From the NCBI GenBank assembly GCA_043228905.1, contig JBHGNT010000006.1:19778001-19842000 (forward strand): a stretch of 64,000 bases of DNA, given 5' to 3'. The stretch is from Azolla caroliniana. Its lineage: Eukaryota; Polypodiophyta. The position numbers were made by a program, and so were the translations under genes. Below the pieces are notes generated by a model that did not search any database, had not been told where the DNA came from, and was given only the letters and a program-made list of their open reading frames with translations. The stretch's first letter is position 1; each line of letters starts with the position of its first letter. Below are positions 56,024 through 64,000 of this stretch, one piece after another.

Positions 56024-58230
56024 ATGTTAATATGTCTCTTGTATGAGTTGGTGTTGCTTTGCCTATCGTTTGTGCACTCCCTTGTGCCATTCTTTTCACA
56101 CACTTGTCCATGGATTCTTGTGATATCGCCATTGAGTGGAAATGAAATGAACGTTGATATTGCGATGGATCCTTCATCACAGATATATAGTGATAGAGGA
56201 TTTCGTGGATAAGCAAGAAAATAAGCAAAGAGAAAGAAATCATACATTTGTATAGATATTGAGGTCATGTGATTGTCGTCAATGTTTCGAACGAATAGAC
56301 TGATCGATCTCAGCTTGACTAATGTAAGGAAAGTCTTTTGAAAAAACTAGGCAATGTGAAAAAGGTCAACCAAAACAAGCAACATTGGATCAAATGGTCC
56401 ATGTCATGCAAGAAGCTCATTATTGGGTTTGTGGAAGGCTGAGTTTTTGGAAAAATATTGGGGTGTGGGAATGAATGTTTTACCATAGTTTGATGTGGGT
56501 ATGATTTTTTGGGGAAGAAGTATGGTATTGTTTTGAAGAAAAGGGTGAATTTGTCTAGACCAAATTAGATGGTAGAATACTGATCTACATGTATGGCCAT
56601 AACTCTTTCTAGAGCCTTCAATGTTCAAGGCGTAAACTTGGATTTGCAGGTTTAACCCATACCCTTCATGCTTGAATTCTTACGTTATAAGTTTCAAATG
56701 ACGGTGTTATTATTCCCAAGTCATATCACAATCATTGTTTGGTTGATTGAGGTGTGGGTCATTGATTATGATTTTGTTCGCTCAATGGATAGAGAACGAG
56801 AGAGTAACTACAAATACTTGGGCCCCCATCTCAAAATTTTAAAGATGTGACCAAATGACAATTCTTGTTAGCATTTTCTTTTCAAGGCCAGTGTTATCAT
56901 GTTCACTCCTTGTATCATAGAAATGAAGTGTCAACGTCACTAATTGTTGTAAAGCACTTAAGTATGTATGATGTGAACATTGAATATTGAAGAGTTATAA
57001 CCAGGAATGCTCGAAACATTTACCACATTGTTAATGTTGCCAAGCACATGTTTTACCATGACGTATTCATGTTTAGATATTGACGCATTAATTTTCTTAC
57101 GAGGTAACATGACGAATATATAAGCAATAATTTGTGGGAACGTCAAACGTCTCTCATATGATAGATAAAGGCACACCCAACTTCACAATGAATTTTACCT
57201 TAAAGAGAGAAAAATACAACAAAAGGAGAACTTTGTCCAAATTTAAATTCTTTCTTACATTTTTTCTTGTAAGTTAAGGATTTTTCTATAATACTAGTCA
57301 TCCTTGACATGTTAGGAGGGAAATATCACTTTTATGTAGGCAATCAAACTAATACGAATGGCGGCCCCTGGAACCAAAAAACAAAGTGAAATTGGATTCG
57401 TTTGGAGTTTGTTCACTTTGTAATAAAAAACAATTACCATATGCCACATTGTGTTATAGAATACAACTAAAATTACCCGTCTTTCGGTAGTTAGCCTAGT
57501 AGTCAAAGGTGCAAAAGTTAGCACCGAGAAATATTGAGAATCAAGTTTGATATTCAAAGGCATCTCATGTTGATGGACGCCTTTTTGGCACCACCCAATA
57601 CCTCATAACACTATCATGGTGCTAAGTTGTAGATTTCAATGAGCAATGAGATGATAATCATGGAGTATCATGATCTTCATTGAGCGAAGCTCTAATAAGG
57701 CTATCTACTTTAAATGCAGAACTAAGATTGCAAATGAGATGATAATCCAGATATTAGAAACGCCAACATGGAGTGATGAAAGCTTAACTTTAATAGGGAT
57801 GTGCGCTAAAATTAAAGCATATCATTAGTTTTGTTAAAGCTTGATGGAGCTCGCGCCTTTTATCGTTTTCTCGAACACACACACACACACACACTTGTTT
57901 TATGTTCCAGTTACCAGTACATTTTAACGGGTTTAGCTATAGACTCTTTGAGTTTAAGTTTAAAGAAGGATGTGTGTCGCCGTCTCTTATAAAGAGGAAC
58001 TTGTAAGCCGAGTTCATCAAAATAGTCAATTATTTAAGTCCCTTAAAATTTGCAACCTGATTTTTCACGAGGTCCAAGCAATTTCCAGGTTCCAAGTGGC
58101 GCGATTGAATTGCTTCCTCATCAGTATTTTCGGCATTTTTCCTTGCATTAAAAGACGAATCAGAGGGTTGGTTGTTGGGTGGTCTTGTGGGACAACAATC
58201 TCGTGAGGTATTTTACGTTGTCTTTTCTTC

Positions 58231-58233
<3 letters not shown>
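56024..58233. other. AT-rich stretch without recognised genes
   Basis: No gene is apparent. Near 57490 TTAGCCTAGTAGTCAAAGG followed by a TTCGA-poor B-box-like block might be another SINE head. A (CA)n tract lies at 57877-57893. Confidence 0.45.
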
Positions 58234-58274
<41 letters not shown>

Positions 58275-58290
58275 TGTGTGTGTGTGTGTG
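58234..58290. repeat. compound (GA)n-(GT)n microsatellite
   Basis: About 19 GA units run to 58271, followed by about 8 GT units. Confidence 0.95.
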
Positions 58291-58659
58291 TTTGCTTTTG
58301 CTTTGTTAATGTGGTGTGAAAAGGGAAAGAAGTCGCAATGTGAAAACGTGAAATTGAAAGAAAGAAATTATTTATCTAATAATGATTTTATTTCCCATTG
58401 TGTGAAACTGAGACGTTGACTAGAGACTCCAGTCAGCGCTCTGAAAAAAAAAGAATTAATCAATTTTTGAAAAATCTTTTTGCCCATTTTTTTTCACTTT
58501 TGTTTATCTAATACTGATAATTTATTATTATTTTATTTTGTTAGATGCACTTGGCAGTTTTTTCTTTTCCGTTGACTATTGAGAAGCACCCAAAAAACAA
58601 AGTATTAAAAAAACAAAAATGAAATAAAAGACAAAAAGCTGGCGCTTTTTTGCGCGCGG

Positions 58660-58950
58660 TGATTTCGGGAGAGCTGACGCGGCAGATGACCACGTGTCCC
58701 TGACGTGGCCAGTGATTTAATTAATTATTTAATTAATTAGATTTTATTTTATTTATATTTATTTTGAGGAGGGGCGATGGGGATTGCTTGGCCTGCACTC
58801 CACTTCAAAGCCAAAAAAATAAAAAGAAGCTTGACCTTCAAAAGAATCTTGAGATAAGGCTACTACTTATATAGAGAAGGCCCTACCCTACTCCAATTCC
58901 AATACATACTTATAAAAAACAATTTATACATACATACATACATACATATA
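58660..58950 (+). promoter_or_regulatory. promoter-like region with G-box and TATA box
   Basis: CCACGTGTCC (58690-58699) contains a G-box/ABRE-type core and is followed by GACGTGGC. A TATA-type CTTATATAGAGAAGG lies near 58866 and a CT/AC-rich leader-like stretch after it. The open frame that follows (58950-59261) has no recognisable product, so a gene here may have been disrupted, or may be untypical. Confidence 0.35.
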
Positions 58951-59299
58951 TGTATCTACCTATTTATTTATCCTTTTGTTTTTTGTTTTTGTCTTCACTA
59001 TTGGCCCATGGAGTGGGGGAGGAGGCGTGGTGGTGGGTGTCCTCAACACACCTATCCCCTCTGCCTTTTGCCCAATTTGCTATTATTTTTTATCCACATA
59101 TGTCCAAGGTGTACCAACTTTGTTGTGTGTTGCATGCACCACTGCCTATATATCCCAACGATCCCCACATGATTTCACCTCACCACTCTAGATGGGGCCA
59201 CCTACTCGATTCCTCACTCCACAGTTTTACATTGTTGTTCACGCCCTCCTCTCTGTATTAGAGCCCAACCAACTGTTGTCCTTTGTGCAAGGAGCTTCC

Positions 59300-62200
59300 C
59301 GCCTCACCGAACAAAAGAAGTCATAGTAATAAGACGACAAGTGCAATTGTGATGGGGTATTATCCCCATGGGCAATATATTACATTCTCAATACACATCT
59401 CGTGTTGCTTTCAGTTGCCATTGTCAACTCTCCATCCATCATTTAAAACCAAACTAATATGGTTGGAACATTGCACATGATCAATGTGATTTCCTACTTC
59501 CTTCTTCCAACGAATGTGGTCATGTGCTTGATCGATCATTGTCTCCTTGGTTGAGTTGGCAAAGTTTGATTCCGACTATCAATGGATTTACATTACGCAT
59601 CAAGTTCTTTAGACATGACCCAACCATCCAAGTTCCCAACCAAACCCAAATATATTTATTCATCCTCCATGGGAGCAATTTCAAAGACGAGATGGGAAAA
59701 ACCACTTCACATTTGGAGGACTTGAGGGTGGAAGAAAGTAACATTGTCAAACATAGTAGTAATCTTTCTTTACCTTTTTATGTTTTCTCTCCTCTCTCTA
59801 TAGAAACCAATAGTCCAAAACAAAAAGTGCTCGGAAGATTCAATGCTCATGTAACCTTGTTGAACACAAAACATTGGAGACTGAAGAAATTGTTGCTTCT
59901 TCCATCGTGTAATGTGAACGAAGCCTCCGCAATGTAGGACTTCTTATACAAGGAGCACATCATTCTCCTCTCTTTGCGTTGTAAAGTGACTTGAGGCTTT
60001 GGTTTCATAAAAAGGAAATCATAAAATGCCTTACAATAAATTTGGTTAAATATTTAAAATTGTAGCACTATGTCACGAGTTTTTTCGCCTTTTGATAATT
60101 GAGATCAACAGACGATAATACACGTATCTAAGAATGGCACATAAAGTGAAGCACAAATCGAGGGGGAGGGGGCGAGGGGGGAGAGAGAAAAGAACATCAA
60201 ACATTACATGACATTGCATGTGTCTGTCTATTGGTTAGAATTTTCTCTCTTTGCCAATTAATGTCTCATCCTTTGGTGGTTAGCTTAGAGCTTTAAATGG
60301 GGAGTAAACTTGCAATAGATTCGAATCTAGTGTTCATCTTTGAGCATGCCCGCATCCCACTTGCACAACTCTTTCAACAAAGAGTGTGTTCGTGTTTAAA
60401 GTTGTCTCTAGAATACTATGTGCCCACGTTACACCTTTAAGCTCGATTCCTTAGTTTCCACTTATATGTAAGGACATTTCATGCCTCTTAGAACCTTAAG
60501 AACCTCATTCAAAATCTCCATTCAAACAATTGTTTTATTTTATGACCCATCGCGTCTCCATTTTGAGGTCATTATCATAGCAATTTAATTATGGAGATGT
60601 CACTATTCCTAAAGCAATGTCTTCATTTTATTGCTTTAGATCTCTTATATCATGTAGTGAGATGAAGATCAAAAGTATTGAGCAATATTTTTATTTGTTC
60701 CATGAACATATGGATTGATATATCCATCAAAATGTATATATCAATAATCACATGCAATGGACCACATCATTCCATTCTCTCTCATAACCTACACCGACGA
60801 CATGATATAATATAAAAGGCTTGACGAGGAAGCTACATGAGCAATCTACATCCACTATATCTAGATAAATATATTAAATTCACTTTGATGTTCCTCGTCT
60901 TTGTAGGCCTACCGACTTCATGATGTCATATGCAACTTTCAATATATTATATTAATTCCTAGTTTGAACGGCACATTCAACATTTTGAGTCATCCATGTA
61001 GTTGTGGGTCAATGGTCTCCCCATAAACCCATAAGTTCCAAGGTAGTTTTAAGGCTACATTCATCGTTCGACACATGAATACAAAATGAAGGATGTCGCA
61101 TTGCATGCCACATTTTTTGCAATTGAACCAAAGTACATGTATTGAAATCCAAACGTCTTTTGATTGTGCTTATCATATACATATTCACCCCCTATTTACA
61201 ACGAGTATCATAATGGTTTATTTTTCTCTTTTCTATCTATTTTTTTTGCACCCAATATGTATGAACTCTTGGATTGTGTCTCACAATTTAAAATCATTTA
61301 AAGTTGACAAAAGGAGGTTAAGATCCTTGATGCATTTTCAGGCGGTTGAATGGGTACTAATAGGACATATGTATTCTATTTGATGTAACATGTTTGTTTC
61401 CATCAATTGTGTGGTGATGTACATACCATCTTTTTTGCTTTTCCTTCACACTCCATTTTTTATTGGTATAACCATTGGAACTCCAAACTTTGCTAGGATT
61501 TCTGCTACCAAGAATTAACTACAAAGAGAGAAATATCTTAGTCATATGATAAAGAAGAATCATGTGTATGAAATTTAATTCGTTGGGAGTTTAGCATAAA
61601 ACATATGTTAAGTTTTATAACACGTCGTGCATGGTTCCATCTCTATTTCTAGGCCAACTCTCTAGGTAGAGCTATTGTTAGTTAATATTCTACCCTCAAC
61701 TTTGTAACTCTAAACATAGTTAATCTATGTAGGTCCCATGCACATGGACATAGAGAAACAAAGTTGTTAGTTAACATTGCCCCTTCATCCTAGTAATGCT
61801 AAAGATAGCTACTCTAGGTAGGCCCAATGCACATGGGCAACATGGAGCGAGTGTGTTTGTCACACTTTCCCACTCACAATGCTTGGCAACAAAATTTAAT
61901 CTCGAAATGCTAACCTTGCGAATTGTGAAAATGACGAGAATTAAAGAATCTCCAATCTAATCCGGCATCTTAACGTGTGTGAAACCGTATGGTTTTCGAG
62001 TAGCCAACAAAATGCTTTTGAAGCATGTGAACATTGAACACATTGTTTGGGGAAAAGATGCCCTCATTCACCGAATTGCTGGGTTTTATATTTGAGCTTA
62101 TTGACTAGGATTATATATAAAGGGAATAACTACTATTTAGAAAGGGTTCTCTTAATTTTATGACTTTGTTGCTACGGCACAGGGCGATTCATAGCCTATG

Positions 62201-63140
62201 TAGCCATATGTTGTTCGAGTTTGCACCATCCATGCAAAAAACACTAGAAAATCGATCATAATAAAGGAATCACATGATGATTACTAGGGTAGTTCAACCT
62301 ATCTAATCCAGATGGTGGGCGAGTTGAATGCATAGGAAAACACAAAAAGAAAGAGAGATGTATTTGATGAGCTCTCTAGGTAGTGGCAACACCGAATCCA
62401 AATCTAGGGACGACGCTACCGTAATCTTAATAACTCTTCTAGTATATATGACCATTGACAACCATGTGGTAGTGATAGGAGCTCAAATCATAAACTTAGA
62501 GAAGGGTGACAAGAAAAAAGGAAGCATCGTGGCATTTCGTCGCGACAAGTGGGAGATATATGGTTTGCCACTACTACGTGCAGCTGCATTGCAGTAGCAT
62601 TTATTTATTTCTTCGCAAACAAGTGGGACGCATATGGGTTGCCGGGATGTTAAAATATTTGTGAAGCACCAAGAATGTGAGAATGGGGGGGGGGGGGGGG
62701 TGCTCTCTCGATCATTCGTGATCGAGCCAATGAGAGAGAGAGAGAGAGTGTCTGTGTGTGACACAAGCAATCCAATCACTAGTGACTCCCCCCACGATGT
62801 AAGCAAGATTGTATGTGGACGCACAAAGCACAGCCAGTGTTGCCTTTTGACGGCCGTTTTGAACGTTTTTGGCAAATTTAACCGTATATGAAAGTTAATT
62901 TTAAAATGAAACCGTCAATCTTGACGGGCATATGTTTTATGAAAACGTAAAAATGAAGGCTTAAAATTTCATAATACCGTCAAATTTTACTAAGACCAAT
63001 ACTATAGTAGTATAGTCCTAGGTAGTAGGAACAAATTGTTCAAGTTGCATTGGGAGTGTAGGAATTTGAAAGGCTCACATATGTCACTAATAACTATGTG
63101 TGTAACAAAAAGGTAAAAAAACTAATAGAGTCTAAATTAT
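59300..63140. other. AT-rich stretch without recognised genes
   Basis: Open frames at 59524-59937 and 61093-61383 carry no motif that I know. TTGGTGGTTAGCTTAGAG at 60273 followed by TAGATTCGAATCTAG at 60318 is SINE-like. A run of about 15 G lies at 62685-62700. GACGGCCGTTTTGAACG at 62850 starts an unassigned repeat-like stretch. Confidence 0.5.
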
Positions 63141-63148
63141 GAATCTTT

Positions 63149-63313
63149 ACTTCCCTTTTCCCCCCTTTTCCCCCCTTTTCCCCCATTTTCCCCCATTTTC
63201 CCTGTTTGTTCGTTGCTCCCTCAGCCCTGCACCTTGCTGGAAGCTTGTTGCTCGTTGCCAGCTACTCATAGATTCAACATCTCCTGCAGCAGTCCTCCTC
63301 AACCATCTAAGGT

Positions 63314-63358
<45 letters not shown>
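63149..63358. repeat. TTTTCCCCCC tandem repeat and (TC)n microsatellite
   Basis: Bases 63149-63202 are about five copies of a 10-11-base TTTTCCCCC(C/A) unit; 63316-63358 is (TC)n. Between them CT-rich sequence with CATCTAAG|GTAGCT resembles a 5' leader and splice donor, but no coding exon could be confirmed before the window ends. Confidence 0.85.
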
Positions 63359-63360
<2 letters not shown>

Positions 63361-64000
63361 ATCCATTTTTGCTGCTAGTCTTTCCAGAATGACTGATATC
63401 ATCTGAATAGTTGTGATTATTCATTCCTGTCTTATATGGTTGTGATATGTGCATCACTCGTAGACTTGAACACTGCCAAACAAAAATTCCAAGAAGCGAT
63501 TCAAGTCACCATTATATGTAGATGGATCCGGAGGCTTTTATATTTCAATTTATGACTTTGACAACCAGCCTTCTCAGTGGATGGATACTATCTTTCTGCT
63601 TGTCTGAAATCAAAGTTAAGAAACTGATCTCTCGTCTTGCAGTTAGAAGACAGAATGTGCACGTTGGTCTACAGTTTTCTAATTGCACCCAATCTTCATT
63701 TTTTTGGACATACTTGGCCAATTTCTTGTATCTTCCTTTCAATTCTGTTTTCACTTTGTTCAGGTGCTTGTGCTACCTCTACTTCCTTTTGCTCTTCTAC
63801 AAAAATGGCTGGAGATTTTGCATTACTCAAATAGTTTTGTGATTGTCATTACTCAAATAGTCACTTAAAAACTAACTGAAACAAGAGGGGGGAACATAAC
63901 ATTTGCACTGAAAAAGAAACAACAAAATGTACTGACCTCTTCCACAACGGAAGCAAAGTCTTAGATAACAAAAACACAATCTCCATGATTAAATAAACAT

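Noticed and set aside
58950-59261. A 103-codon secreted-looking protein after the promoter-like region.
   Set aside because: The hydrophobic start comes from a T-rich leader, and nothing in the rest resembles a known family.

Overview
This window is nuclear DNA from a flowering plant. Three genes have plant-type products, short exons and GT-AG introns, and they sit among LTR retrotransposons, hAT-type DNA elements, tRNA-derived SINE-like sequences and long microsatellites. There are no bacterial-style operons. I cannot name the species.

Bases 1-20550 are a pile of nested mobile-element wreckage. A minus-strand Ty3-like element (its 5' LTR at 4498-5133) is inserted in the reverse transcriptase of a plus-strand Ty1/copia element. 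That copia element ends in an LTR at 7111, and it is itself inserted in the tail of a degenerate minus-strand gene. The degenerate gene (7112 to about 11450) joins a ParB-like domain to a beta-class amino-methyltransferase domain (NIPYG, NPYQKP and VLDLFSS motifs, in that order), with introns. This is the most unusual object in the window. One of its introns carries a complete hAT-type non-autonomous element (9538-10579) with a perfect 8-bp target duplication. Further right are a second copia copy, a PBS-LTR-protease fragment joined to a foreign RNase H tail, a plus-strand 3' LTR, and a minus-strand copia element whose gag carries a 1061-bp insertion.

Bases 20550-39410 hold two fuller chromoviruses (Ty3/gypsy with chromodomain). 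One is on the minus strand (23849-30995), has two 455-bp LTRs about 98% identical and a TCACC target duplication, and is young but disabled by stop codons and a 120-bp in-frame duplication in the reverse transcriptase. The other is on the plus strand (33541-39410), older, and has a solo copia LTR nested in its truncated 3' LTR. Between them lie an LTR/PBS remnant and a 5'-truncated processed pseudogene of tRNase Z with a 17-bp target duplication.

Bases 39411-53210 are the genic island. It holds RPB5, the shared RNA polymerase subunit 5 (four exons, 209 aa, plus); a RAB1/RABD2-type small GTPase (eight exons, 201 aa, plus) with unusual G4 and tail residues; and TIM8, a small mitochondrial intermembrane-space chaperone (two exons, 77 aa, minus). 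RPB5 starts about 170 bp from a truncated retrotransposon LTR. The Rab and TIM8 genes each have a hAT-like AAACGG-rich fragment within a few hundred bases upstream, and a complete hAT-type element lies between them. These genes do unrelated housekeeping jobs; their nearness does not imply a shared pathway.

Bases 53211-64000 are AT-rich and largely without recognisable genes. They contain a perfect 75-bp inverted repeat (55842-56023), a promoter-like stretch near 58690-58940 and several microsatellites.
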